Source: Herminiimonas sp.
GTDB lineage: Bacteria > Pseudomonadota > Gammaproteobacteria > Burkholderiales > Burkholderiaceae
Reading direction: 5' to 3'
DNA: 64,000 bases
NCBI RefSeq assembly: GCF_030655415.1
Contig: NZ_JAURVN010000017.1
Location: 21,154 to 85,153, forward strand
The translations under genes were made by a program, and so were the position numbers. The notes beneath the pieces are model-generated. The model saw nothing but the letters and a program-made list of their open reading frames with translations, was not told where the DNA came from and ran no database searches. Below are positions 56,787 to 64,000 of this stretch, piece after piece. Position 1 is the stretch's first letter, and every line of letters starts with the position of its first letter.

Positions 56787-57239
56787 CTATTTGCACAGAG
56801 GTGGGACTGCAGTCGCACCACTACCTTGCGCGGTCAAACAGCCGCTACCCGTATTGCTCCAAGTAACAGCAGCTTGTCCTGAAATATCTGGTGTTAGCTT
56901 TAAAGTAGACAATGCATTTGTCGTCGCAGTAGGGGTTACAGTAATCACTCCACTGGCAACAGCAACCGAAGCAACATGAGGAGTGGCTTGCGTACCTGGA
57001 ATACCATTTGATCCCAAATCACAGCCAGTAAGTGAATTGAGTTCTTGTGCGCATAAAGCCACTGCAGTTTGATATGACGCAGCTACAGACGTAACTTCTG
57101 CAAATTTCGATCTCAATGTGTAATTCTTATATTGAGGAATCGCTACCGCAGCCAAAATACCGATAATCGCCACAACGATCATCAATTCGATCAGTGTAAA
57201 ACCGGCTTGCGCTTTCTTAATCATTTTCATCGATTTCAT
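56787..57239 (-). CDS. Type IV pilin (PilA/PilE-like major pilin)
   Basis: A 150-residue prepilin. The short basic leader MKSMKMIKKAQAG is cut before Phe14 (AGFTLIELMIVVAIIGILAAVAIPQY), with the key Glu at position +5. Two cysteines near the C-terminus (GCLTAQ ... PLCK) form the usual D-region disulfide; two more lie in the middle (LCAQELNSLTGCDL). The ATG has AGGAG six bases upstream. A sigma-54 promoter about 52 bases upstream of the ATG suggests PilSR control. Functions: twitching, adhesion, DNA uptake. Confidence 0.93.
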   Translation of the reverse strand: MKSMKMIKKAQAGFTLIELMIVVAIIGILAAVAIPQYKNYTLRSKFAEVTSVAASYQTAVALCAQELNSLTGCDLGSNGIPGTQATPHVASVAVASGVITVTPTATTNALSTLKLTPDISGQAAVTWSNTGSGCLTAQGSGATAVPPLCK

Positions 57240-57290
57240 TTGTTTCTCCTGTTTGGGGTAGAGGGCAGATTTCTGCCACGATTACCATTG

Positions 57291-57307
57291 AGCAATCCGT
57301 ATGCCAG
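57291..57307 (-). promoter_or_regulatory. Sigma-54 promoter of the pilin gene
   Basis: On the minus strand this reads CTGGCATACGGATTGCT, matching the -24/-12 consensus (GG and GC twelve bases apart, TTGC at -12). Start of transcription would be near 57281, about 40 bases before the pilin ATG. Confidence 0.75.
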
Positions 57308-57473
57308 CTTAAAACGGTATAAATCAGGAATGTTTTCGGGAGAAAACAAATAGAAAGTAACAATTTTGGTTGTTGGGCGCCAATTTTTGTCACATTCAGC
57401 GGAAATTTTTGGCGGAGCTATACAGATTTTGTTGTTCAAAAAAATCAGAAAGCAATCGCTCAACTTTCGCGGG

Positions 57474-58148
57474 TTAGCATAAGAACATCATTTCAGTTCC
57501 GGACAAACCGATTACGTCCCCACTCTTTAATGCTTGCGTCTTCAAACCTATAACAACCCCATTGACGCGTGGATGAACATAACCTTCTACATGCGTAATG
57601 CTATAGCCGTCGGGCGCACTTGTTAGCACTGCGACTTGCACACCCGGTCGACCGATTGTCGTCAGAGCTTTGTTCAATGGGATTTCTTTATCTTTGCCAG
57701 CACCGCTTAATATCTTGATGATTGCAGGTGAAGAAGCACTTGCATCAAAAGCCGAATCAACTTGTGTTGAATCATTGGGTTGCTGGTTTGAATCTTGAAT
57801 TACGCTATTGGTACTAACCCCGCTGCTAAATACTGGGCCAGCTACTACCTCATAAACGCTTTCATTCGCGCAGTATTGAATCGTATGCGTCGCCAGTTCA
57901 ATCACATCGCGACCCTGCAGCACGTGTTTTTTCACCGGCTGGCCATTCATACGGCTGCCGTTCGTGCTGCCTAGATCTTCGAAATAGGATTCGGTATCCG
58001 TGGTAATGATTACCGCATGTTCTGCACTGATGCCAGGGGCGTCGATGACGATATCGTTATAGGTTCTACGTCCGATGGTGATGCGTGTTTTGAGAAGCGT
58101 GAGCTCTTGCAGCGGGATGCCATCTTTTGCCAAAATAATCGTGGCCAT
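57474..58148 (-). CDS. FHA-domain protein
   Basis: A 224-residue protein with a complete N-terminal FHA domain at about residues 20-85: ITIGRRTYNDIVIDAPGISAEHAVI and EDLGSTNGSRMNG, including the Arg and Ser that bind phosphothreonine. A low-complexity linker (about 105-140) leads to a second, degenerate FHA-like fold (about 150-224) without the key residues. Its neighbour on the same strand is a PP2C phosphatase; together they look like a Ser/Thr-phosphorylation readout, but no kinase is in this window. Confidence 0.88.
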   Translation of the reverse strand: MATIILAKDGIPLQELTLLKTRITIGRRTYNDIVIDAPGISAEHAVIITTDTESYFEDLGSTNGSRMNGQPVKKHVLQGRDVIELATHTIQYCANESVYEVVAGPVFSSGVSTNSVIQDSNQQPNDSTQVDSAFDASASSPAIIKILSGAGKDKEIPLNKALTTIGRPGVQVAVLTSAPDGYSITHVEGYVHPRVNGVVIGLKTQALKSGDVIGLSGTEMMFLC

Positions 58149-58310
58149 TTCTTTCTTCTACTTCCTTTTTACGTCAAATATTATTGGATATACGCGCAGG
58201 CGTTTCGGCTTTACCGGCTCGTGCGGCGACACATAAAGAGAAACAAAGTGAGCTAACGCAGAGGATGTATCAAGATGTGTGCCACCTTGAATGTCAGCAT
58301 AAAGAAAGAG

Positions 58311-59129
58311 TTATCTGAACCAGCCTGCTAGGGGATCGAGCAAACCTTTTTTTAATACTGGACTTGATTGCACTTTTATCAAGATGACGGAAATATTGTC
58401 GCGCCCGCCATTGTTATTCGCAGCCTCAATCAAGGCTACGCATAATAAATCAAGATCGGAATAATTGTTTTTGATCAGGGTGATCATCTGTTCGTTGGAC
58501 AACATGTCAGACAAGCCATCAGAACAGAGCAAGTAGATATCATCCGTTTCAAGCGGATAGACATTGGTATCTACATCGATTTTTGATGCAACGCCGAGCG
58601 CCCGCGTAATCAGATTTTTATTCGGGGCAAAACGCGCCCATTCTGGACTGACCAAACCTGCATCGATCTGCTCCTGCAACTGCGAGTGATCATGCGTAAG
58701 TTGCTGCAATACTCCGCGCCGGAATCGATACGCACGCGAATCGCCAATATGCGCCAATACGATACGGTCGTGATTCAATAAAGCAGCAACGAGTGTCGTG
58801 CCCATTCCGCTGAATTGCGGTTGTAGACGTGCGGCTTCCAGAATCTGTGCGTTGGCCAAAGACACTGACTCGCTCATCAAACCTTGCAAGAACTTGTTGC
58901 TAGGCGGTCGTCGCTTTTCTTGTTGCTGTTGTAAACGCTGCTCAAGCGTTGCCGCAAATACATTGGTCGCAATCCCACTCGCTACTTCACCTGCGTTGTA
59001 ACCGCCCATGCCGTCAGCCAACACTGCAATTTTATAATCGGCGTTAATTTCGATCGCGTCTTCATTATGCGAACGCACCAATCCCGTATCGGTTTTGAAA
59101 GCGAACTGAAGAACGAGCGTAGGCGTCAT
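58311..59129 (-). CDS. PP2C-type Ser/Thr protein phosphatase
   Basis: A 272-residue phosphatase. All PP2C motifs are intact: SHNEDAI (about 19-25), LADGMGGYNAGEVAS (about 36-50), GTTLVAAL, HIGDSRAYRFR, DGLSDML and the C-terminal DNISVI. Metal-binding Asp residues are all present. It probably reverses Thr phosphorylation read by the FHA protein downstream (162 bases). Confidence 0.92.
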   Translation of the reverse strand: MTPTLVLQFAFKTDTGLVRSHNEDAIEINADYKIAVLADGMGGYNAGEVASGIATNVFAATLEQRLQQQQEKRRPPSNKFLQGLMSESVSLANAQILEAARLQPQFSGMGTTLVAALLNHDRIVLAHIGDSRAYRFRRGVLQQLTHDHSQLQEQIDAGLVSPEWARFAPNKNLITRALGVASKIDVDTNVYPLETDDIYLLCSDGLSDMLSNEQMITLIKNNYSDLDLLCVALIEAANNNGGRDNISVILIKVQSSPVLKKGLLDPLAGWFR

Positions 59130-59613
59130 AGACGGTTAAGGTTAACAGCCATATAGGCGACGTTGAATATAGAAATAATTTTTATAGAAACTGGAATGAC
59201 AACCACGAAGTAACTAAAGCATTTTCTTCTTGATATCAGATGATATCTGCTTTCGCTATGGAAACTGTACGTTTGATAAGGACTAACAAGGATTTTCTCC
59301 TCTGAAAGTGCGATTTTCACGAAAATGGGAATAGCTTCAAAAGTAAGCTAGCGGCTTGAATCTTGATTCACACATTATTGAACGGCCATTATTCGAAGTA
59401 GACAGGAATATTCATCCCTTAATAAATTCTCATTGATGCATAGCTTGCTCGCTGTGTTGGGCTCGTTTTGGAATTAAATCTCAAGCTTCGCCAACTACAG
59501 CAGTCGGCATTTATAATGATGAGACTACCTGCCGGGCCGCCCACGTTGCGCCCCTCCAACCGCCTTTTAGAAATGGAGCAGATGTCGGATTGTTTTCGGC
59601 ATCGATAATTATT
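59130..59613. other. Intergenic region between PP2C and deacetylase genes
   Basis: About 480 bases between divergent genes with no supported gene. Short frames present have no ribosome site. Promoters for both neighbours should be here but none is clear. Confidence 0.5.
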
Positions 59614-60546
59614 ATGACAACACTGATTTATACCCACGACGCTTGCCTGGAACACAAACCAGGCGCAGGTCATCCAGAATCACCAGAACGTTTGAAAGCG
59701 GTTTTACGCGCATTGCGCACGCCAGAATTCGATGCAGCCGAATGGCGTGAAGCGCCTATGGGCACGCGCGAGCAAGTGCTGATGATTCATACCGAAGATT
59801 TCGTTGCAGACGTAGAAGATGCATCGCCGCATCGCGGCACTATGCCGCTTGACGGCGGCGATACAGTCATGTCGCCAGGCTCGCTGGAAGCTGTGATGCG
59901 TTGCGTCGGTGCGGCTTGCGCTGGCGTTGATGCAGTAATGGACAGAGAAGCACACAATGTTTTCTGCGCGACTCGTCCTTGCGGCCATCATGCAGAACCA
60001 AACAAGGCGATGGGCTTTTGCATTTACAACCAGGCAGCGATTGCAGCGGCTTATGCATACGATGTGCATAAATTGGAACGTGTCGCCGTTGTCGATTTCG
60101 ACGTTCATCATGGTAATGGCACGCAAGCGGCGTTCTACGACCGGCCTGAATTGTTTTATGCATCCAGTCATCAATCGCATTTTTATCCAGGTACTGGCTC
60201 GGAAGCAGAAACCGGCGTGTCGCACAATATTGTCAACGTGCCGTTGCCACGCGGTTGTGATTCTGCGATGTTCCGTGAACAAATTGCGGCAAAAATGTTG
60301 CCGGCAATTCGCGAATTCAACCCTGAGCTGTTGATTATTTCTGCCGGCTTCGATGCGCATCATCTGGACCCACTGGCCGGTTTGAATTTGCAAGACGATG
60401 ACTTCGATTGGGTCACGCGCGAGCTGACTAAAATTGCTGGTGAAACCTGCGAAGGCCGCGTGGTTTCTATCCTTGAAGGCGGTTACAGTCTGGAAGGTTT
60501 GGCTTCTGCCACTGCGATACACGTCAAAGCACTGATGGATCACTAA
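59614..60546 (+). CDS. Histone deacetylase/AcuC-like deacetylase
   Basis: A 310-residue protein from ATG 59614; a TTG eight codons upstream is rejected. It has the class II HDAC-like fold: GHPESPERL (about 16-24), RPCGHHAEPNKAMGFC (tandem His pair, about 127-142), DFDVHHGNGTQ (metal Asp and His, about 167-177), SAGFDAHHLDP (about 251-261) and LEGGYSLEGL. Bacterial members deacetylate acetyl-CoA synthetase, polyamines or other substrates; the substrate here is not determined. It stands alone before a strong terminator. Confidence 0.9.
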   Translation: MTTLIYTHDACLEHKPGAGHPESPERLKAVLRALRTPEFDAAEWREAPMGTREQVLMIHTEDFVADVEDASPHRGTMPLDGGDTVMSPGSLEAVMRCVGAACAGVDAVMDREAHNVFCATRPCGHHAEPNKAMGFCIYNQAAIAAAYAYDVHKLERVAVVDFDVHHGNGTQAAFYDRPELFYASSHQSHFYPGTGSEAETGVSHNIVNVPLPRGCDSAMFREQIAAKMLPAIREFNPELLIISAGFDAHHLDPLAGLNLQDDDFDWVTRELTKIAGETCEGRVVSILEGGYSLEGLASATAIHVKALMDH

Positions 60547-60579
60547 TCCGGCTTAGCTCACAAATAAACCACGATTCAA

Positions 60580-60637
60580 ATTCATGAGTTATTCATGAAT
60601 TGGGGCCTATGCACATTAGTTTGTGCATAGGCCCCAA
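60580..60637 (+). terminator. Strong terminator of the deacetylase gene, two hairpins
   Basis: A small 8-bp hairpin (60580-60587 and 60593-60600) runs into a perfect 16-bp stem (60600-60615 and 60622-60637) followed by a T run. Unusually long and GC-rich for a simple terminator. Confidence 0.9.
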
Positions 60638-60693
60638 GTTTTTTTGCTACTGCATTTATTCGTAACTTATCAAACCAACGAAGAGTGCTCACC

Positions 60694-61155
60694 CTACTCG
60701 TCGTCTTCATTTTCGTCTCTAGCTCGCATCGCTGCTTGTATCGCACGATGAGAAAATCCTCGCTGCAACAAGAAACGCATCTGCTTCGCACGTCCATTTG
60801 CATCTATCGCTACGGTGCCGAACTTTCGCAGCCAGACTTCGCGCGCCCTGGCAAATTCATCTTGCACCAGGCCCGCTTTGATTTCAGTCAGTGAGTCCGC
60901 ATCAATATTGTGGCTTTTCAGTTCGGACAAAATCCGGCTGTTGCCAAAACGCGCAGCGCGTCGATTGACCAATGATTCAGAGAACCGCGTTTCCGACATG
61001 AAGTTAGCTTCGGTCAGCGTATCCAGCAAGGCTTCTATATCGTCGCCTTCTTGCGCATAACGTCTCAACTTGCGCGCCAATTCCTGACGACTATGTTCGC
61101 GTGCCGACAAATAACGAAGCGCCCGGGCTTTCAGACTCACTTGCAGTTTTGCCAT
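60694..61155 (-). CDS. recX: Regulatory protein RecX
   Basis: A 153-residue all-helical protein of the RecX family: [19 protein letters not shown] (about 12-30), [22 protein letters not shown] and a final [13 protein letters not shown]. It caps and inhibits RecA filaments. It is 78 bases downstream of recA on the same strand, the usual order, and should share recA's SOS control. Confidence 0.93.
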   Translation of the reverse strand: MAKLQVSLKARALRYLSAREHSRQELARKLRRYAQEGDDIEALLDTLTEANFMSETRFSESLVNRRAARFGNSRILSELKSHNIDADSLTEIKAGLVQDEFARAREVWLRKFGTVAIDANGRAKQMRFLLQRGFSHRAIQAAMRARDENEDDE

Positions 61156-61233
61156 ATGAGTCTTTCCGCGCGGGCGCTTGTTTTCATGCCGCTAAAGTAG
61201 CGAATATCAAATGCTATCGTTTAAGCAATCTGC

Positions 61234-62334
61234 TTATTCGACTTCTTTCAGTTCTTTTGCTTCCTTGCTTTCCTTGGCAGCCTTTTTCGATACCGGCTCA
61301 TCCGATTTGATTGCACCTAGTTCAGGTACACCAAGGGAAACACGCACTTTGTTTTCGATTTCACGCGCCAGTTCTGGACGTTCTTTCAAATAGTTACGTG
61401 CATTGTCTTTACCTTGGCCTATGCGTTCGCCGTTGTAGCTGTACCAAGCGCCGGATTTTTCGACGATCTTGGCATCTGAACCCAAGTCCAGAATTTCACC
61501 TTCGCGGGATGTGCCTTCGCCATAAAGAATATCGAAATGCGCTTCGCGGAATGGTGGAGCAATTTTATTTTTAACGACTTTGACTTTGGTTTCGTTACCG
61601 ATTACCTCGTCACCAGATTTGATCGAACCGGTACGACGGATATCCAAGCGCACAGATGCGTAGAATTTCAGTGCGTTACCACCGGTAGTGGTTTCTGGAT
61701 TACCGAACATCACGCCGATCTTCATACGAATCTGGTTAATGAAAATCACCAGTGTGTTCGTACGGTTAATACTGCCGGTCAGTTTGCGCAGTGCTTGCGA
61801 CATCAAACGTGCTTGCAAACCTGGCAATGAGTCGCCCATATCGCCTTCGATTTCAGCACGTGGCGTCAATGCAGCAACCGAATCGATAACGATCAAATCA
61901 ACGGCGCCGGAACGAACCAGTGCATCGCAGATTTCCAAAGCTTGTTCGCCGGTATCTGGTTGCGAGATCAGCAACTCTGACAGATTGATACCGAGTTTTT
62001 GTGCGTAAGTCACATCCAGTGCATGTTCCGCATCGATGAATGCGCAGGTGCCGCCGATTTTCTGCATCTCTGCAATTGTTTGCAGCGTCAATGTGGTTTT
62101 ACCCGACGATTCAGGACCGTAGATTTCTACGACACGGCCGCGTGGCAAACCCCCGACGCCGAGCGCGATGTCCAGACCGAGCGAGCCGGTGGAGACTACT
62201 TGCACCTCTTCGACGACTGCGCCGTCTTCCATGCGCATGACCGAGCCTTTACCGAATTGCTTTTCGATTTGCGCCAAGGCAGCGGCAAGTGCCTTGCTTT
62301 TGTCTGAGCTCGGTGCTGTTTTTTTATCGTCCAT
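61234..62334 (-). CDS. recA: Recombinase A
   Basis: A 366-residue RecA starting at ATG 62334 ([17 protein letters not shown]). Walker A is [10 protein letters not shown] (about residues 75-84), Walker [11 protein letters not shown]; loop L2 region [20 protein letters not shown] is intact. The C-terminal tail is Lys/Glu-rich. The 60 bases before the ATG contain no better start. A perfect LexA box lies 71 bases upstream. recX follows. Confidence 0.98.
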   Translation of the reverse strand: MDDKKTAPSSDKSKALAAALAQIEKQFGKGSVMRMEDGAVVEEVQVVSTGSLGLDIALGVGGLPRGRVVEIYGPESSGKTTLTLQTIAEMQKIGGTCAFIDAEHALDVTYAQKLGINLSELLISQPDTGEQALEICDALVRSGAVDLIVIDSVAALTPRAEIEGDMGDSLPGLQARLMSQALRKLTGSINRTNTLVIFINQIRMKIGVMFGNPETTTGGNALKFYASVRLDIRRTGSIKSGDEVIGNETKVKVVKNKIAPPFREAHFDILYGEGTSREGEILDLGSDAKIVEKSGAWYSYNGERIGQGKDNARNYLKERPELAREIENKVRVSLGVPELGAIKSDEPVSKKAAKESKEAKELKEVE

Positions 62335-62404
62335 GAGGATTCTTTCGACGGTTGGGTATTGAAACAAAATGGCTTGCAAGCGCTTTTTGCTTGCAGAAAC
62401 CGTA

Positions 62405-62420
62405 CTGTATAAAAAAACAG
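62405..62420 (-). promoter_or_regulatory. LexA (SOS) box of recA
   Basis: CTGT-N8-ACAG exactly, with an AT-only spacer, 71 bases before the recA ATG. Confidence 0.9.
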
Positions 62421-62533
62421 TGCTTTGTGCAAGCGCCTTCTGAATATTTTCTTGTAAATAGCTTTAAAAGCAACTTTTTTGACATTGTTGTCGATTTTCA
62501 TTTAACTCTGAATTTTATTCAGCTAAGTCTGAA

Positions 62534-62569
62534 CTTGAAACGGCTAGACCTCCCGCCAACCGTTTCAAG
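62534..62569. repeat. 10-bp inverted repeat near DUF3892 gene end
   Basis: Perfect arms CTTGAAACGG (62534-62543) and CCGTTTCAAG (62560-62569), immediately beyond the terminator. Confidence 0.6.
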
Positions 62570-62572
62570 AAA

Positions 62573-62594
62573 AACGACGCCTGTAGGCGTCGTT
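62573..62594 (-). terminator. Terminator of the DUF3892 gene
   Basis: A perfect 9-bp stem (AACGACGCC/GGCGTCGTT) with a four-base loop, 23 bases past the stop, with T residues following on the minus strand. Confidence 0.85.
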
Positions 62595-62617
62595 GCATTA
62601 AACCAATCAATACGATC

Positions 62618-62920
62618 TCACCTCTCCGGCAAGGAGAGCAAGTTGTCTGACTTTCGATTATCGGCAACAGTCTGAACGTACTTGATACGACCATTATTCT
62701 GGGCATGAACCCAAGCCCCCTTAATTTGGGGATTCCGATCAGGACACCAGACAGACGTAGTCCCGTTCTTCTCGATATAAGCAACCATTTGCTCTCGCGT
62801 GGAATAACCGCTTTGTATTACTTTGCCAGAATCTTCCACCGAGTCCCACCAAAGATGACTAATGTGCTCGTGACTTGGACCGCCTGCCATCCGTCTAGCC
62901 GTGCATTTGATTGTTGCCAT
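62618..62920 (-). CDS. DUF3892 family protein
   Basis: A 100-residue protein: VI/KCTARRMAGGPSHEHISHLWW at the N-terminus and KYVQTVADNRKSDNLLSLPER at the C-terminus are the DUF3892 pattern. Function is unknown; such proteins often sit in accessory regions. It stands alone between recA and the XRE/ImmA pair, with its own terminator. Confidence 0.85.
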   Translation of the reverse strand: MATIKCTARRMAGGPSHEHISHLWWDSVEDSGKVIQSGYSTREQMVAYIEKNGTTSVWCPDRNPQIKGAWVHAQNNGRIKYVQTVADNRKSDNLLSLPER

Positions 62921-63051
62921 TTTAAAGCCCTTTATGAAAGCGCCAAAACGAAAAGTTCGGTGTAGGCGTATTTTTAGTATCGACTTTTAGAATTCACTTG
63001 TCAAGCACAAAATATACGCTTACTCTGAACTTATTAAATATGGAGAACTTA

Positions 63052-63372
63052 GTGGCAACTGTTATTGGTGAAAAGATAAAGGCCCAAAGAAAACTTCTTA
63101 AGTTGACGCTGGATCAACTTGCAGAGAAGACGGGATCAAGTAAGAGTTACATCTGGGAATTAGAAAACCGTCCTGTAGTGAGGCCGTCTGCCGAAAAAAT
63201 AGCACGAATCGCAGAGGTTTTTGGGGTAACGGTTGAGTTCCTTCTCGATGACGAGAAACGAGAGCCGACAAACACAGATGCTGACCTTGTTTTTTTCCGT
63301 CGTGTATCCCAGCTGGATTCAACAAAGCGCGCACAGCTAGAGAAATTCCTAAAAGCCATTGACGATGAGTGA
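63052..63372 (+). CDS. XRE-family regulator paired with ImmA-like protease
   Basis: A 106-residue protein. I start it at GTG 63052 because GGAG lies six bases upstream; an ATG four codons earlier is possible. The HTH_3 domain spans about residues 6-66 (IKAQRKLLKLTLDQLAEKTGSSKSYIWELE), followed by VRPSAEKIARIAEVFGVTVEFLL and a helical tail. The stop overlaps the start of the next gene by eight bases. In ImmR/ImmA-type pairs the protease cleaves the repressor to switch on a mobile element or toxin. Confidence 0.88.
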   Translation: MATVIGEKIKAQRKLLKLTLDQLAEKTGSSKSYIWELENRPVVRPSAEKIARIAEVFGVTVEFLLDDEKREPTNTDADLVFFRRVSQLDSTKRAQLEKFLKAIDDE

Positions 63373-63883
63373 TCCAACGACACCGATCGCTTGGGGCATT
63401 CAACTTGCCAAACTTTGGCTTGTAAGTGGCCAAGGCTTTCCTGTCAGAGTGAAAGAGATAGCACTGGAGGTTACGAGGCAAAAATTTGCGGACCCGGTAG
63501 GGTGCATTCTTCCACATGGAATTACAGGGATAGATGGCATGTTATCGAAACGCCGGAGAAACAATGACTGGTGTATTTCTTATGACGAAAACGTGAGCGT
63601 ACCGGGTCGCATAAATTTCACAATCGCACACGAGCTCGGACACTATTTATTGCATCGGAAACAGCGCGACGCATTCGAGTGCGGCCAAGCACAGATGATG
63701 GATTACGACAGCAATGATTCTAGACATATCGAATCAGAAGCCAATATTTTTGCCTCTTATCTGCTAATGCCGAGAAATGACTTTGAGACTCAGATCGTTG
63801 GGCACAATTTGTCGTTCGAACTGTTGGGTCATTGCGCTAATCGCTACCAAACATCGCTAATGTTGATTTGCATCGAAAACTGA
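63365..63883 (+). pseudogene. ImmA/IrrE-family metalloprotease, 3' end cut off by IS21
   Basis: A 172-residue reading frame from ATG 63365. The zinc motif HELGH is at residues 89-93, and the third ligand lies in ESEANIFASYLLMP. The frame matches the ImmA/COG2856 family up to CANRYQTSL, where related proteins continue; the final seven residues and the stop are encoded by the end of the IS21 element beginning at 63861. The rest of the gene should lie beyond the element. The catalytic site is complete, so a truncated product could remain active. Confidence 0.8.
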
Positions 63884-64000
63884 CCCACTTAGCCGCATAA
63901 TTTGCATCCAAAACTGACCCACGTTTAGAACACAATCCTACTTACCAAAGTGAGTGGGAGATTGGAGTGATCGACGTGGCATTACTTGGAATTATTCGAC
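63861..64000 (+). mobile_element. IS21-family insertion sequence, left end only
   Basis: Begins TGTTGATTTGCATCG. Two 22-bp copies of the multiple terminal repeat, TTTGCATC(G/C)AAAACTGACCCAC, at 63867-63888 and 63901-63922, differ at one base, as expected for IS21-type ends. The istA start follows. The element runs off the window. Confidence 0.85.
63967..64000 (+). CDS. istA: IS21 transposase IstA, N-terminal fragment
   Basis: GTG start with GGGAG six bases upstream; reads (M)IDVALLGIIR to the window end. This is the typical start of IstA-type transposases. Only 11 codons are visible. Confidence 0.75.
   Translation, partial: MIDVALLGIIR

Noticed and set aside
1..64000. CRISPR arrays, rRNA or ordinary tRNA genes
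   Set aside because: No regularly spaced repeats, rRNA segments or complete tRNA cloverleaf were seen apart from tmRNA.

Overview
This window looks like a chromosomal segment of a betaproteobacterium in the Burkholderiales, most likely an Oxalobacteraceae member of the Herminiimonas/Janthinobacterium type. The assignment is by gene order and protein character (gyrA-serC-pheA-hisC-tyrA-aroA-cmk-rpsA-ihfB-lapA-lapB on one strand; ompA-ubiG-gph-ssrA; Sua5-purK-purE-purC-fba-pgk; recA-recX), not by a database match.

Layout. 1-5 kb: a DUF1415 protein, a small helix-turn-helix protein, cysM, a ComEA-like competence protein and the LapA/LapB envelope pair. 5-16.3 kb: a long minus-strand supercluster joining DNA gyrase A, serine and aromatic amino-acid synthesis, CMP kinase, ribosomal protein S1 and IHF-beta, with tight spacing and a terminator after ihfB. 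16.5-20.2 kb: two OmpA-like proteins in tandem, ubiG, gph and the tmRNA gene ssrA. 20.13-33.63 kb: a 13.5-kb genomic island inserted in the 3' end of ssrA, bounded by 33-bp perfect direct repeats. It carries a tyrosine integrase, a HEPN-motif protein, a 529-residue protein of unknown function with a very basic tail, a serine recombinase, a lipoprotein, a small XRE regulator, a single-chain restriction-modification enzyme, a HipA-like kinase coupled to a DUF3037 protein, and a winged-helix/nucleotidyltransferase-like protein. It reads as a defence island and holds the least understood genes here. 33.7-37.7 kb: a polyprenyl-phosphate sugar-transfer cluster (YdjC/ChbG-like deacetylase, GtrA flippase, GtrB-like transferase, divergent ArnT-like transferase). 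37.8-49 kb: housekeeping genes (pdxH, tcdA, guaC, msrA, Sua5, purK, purE, purC, fba, pgk) plus an isolated fragment of an AMP-forming ligase. 49-55 kb: ilvE, a zinc-ribbon protein, a SnoaL-like protein, a YheT hydrolase, a BepA-like protease and moaC. 55-59.1 kb: a TPR membrane glycosyltransferase-like protein beside a type IV pilin with a sigma-54 promoter, then an FHA protein and a PP2C phosphatase. 59.6-62.4 kb: an acetoin-utilisation/HDAC-like deacetylase, recX and recA with a perfect LexA box. 62.6-64 kb: a second accessory patch with a DUF3892 protein and an XRE/ImmA pair whose protease is cut off by an IS21-family element that runs off the window.

How the parts work together. The core clusters are ordinary betaproteobacterial metabolism and information processing. 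Points of special interest are the ssrA island with its defence-like cargo (HEPN protein; HipA-like kinase/DUF3037 pair; restriction enzyme with a candidate controller), the swapped ssrA terminator, the possible pilin glycosylation module, the naturally occurring Gln at GyrA position 83, and the IS21 truncation of ImmA. All calls are from reading the sequence; no searches were run.
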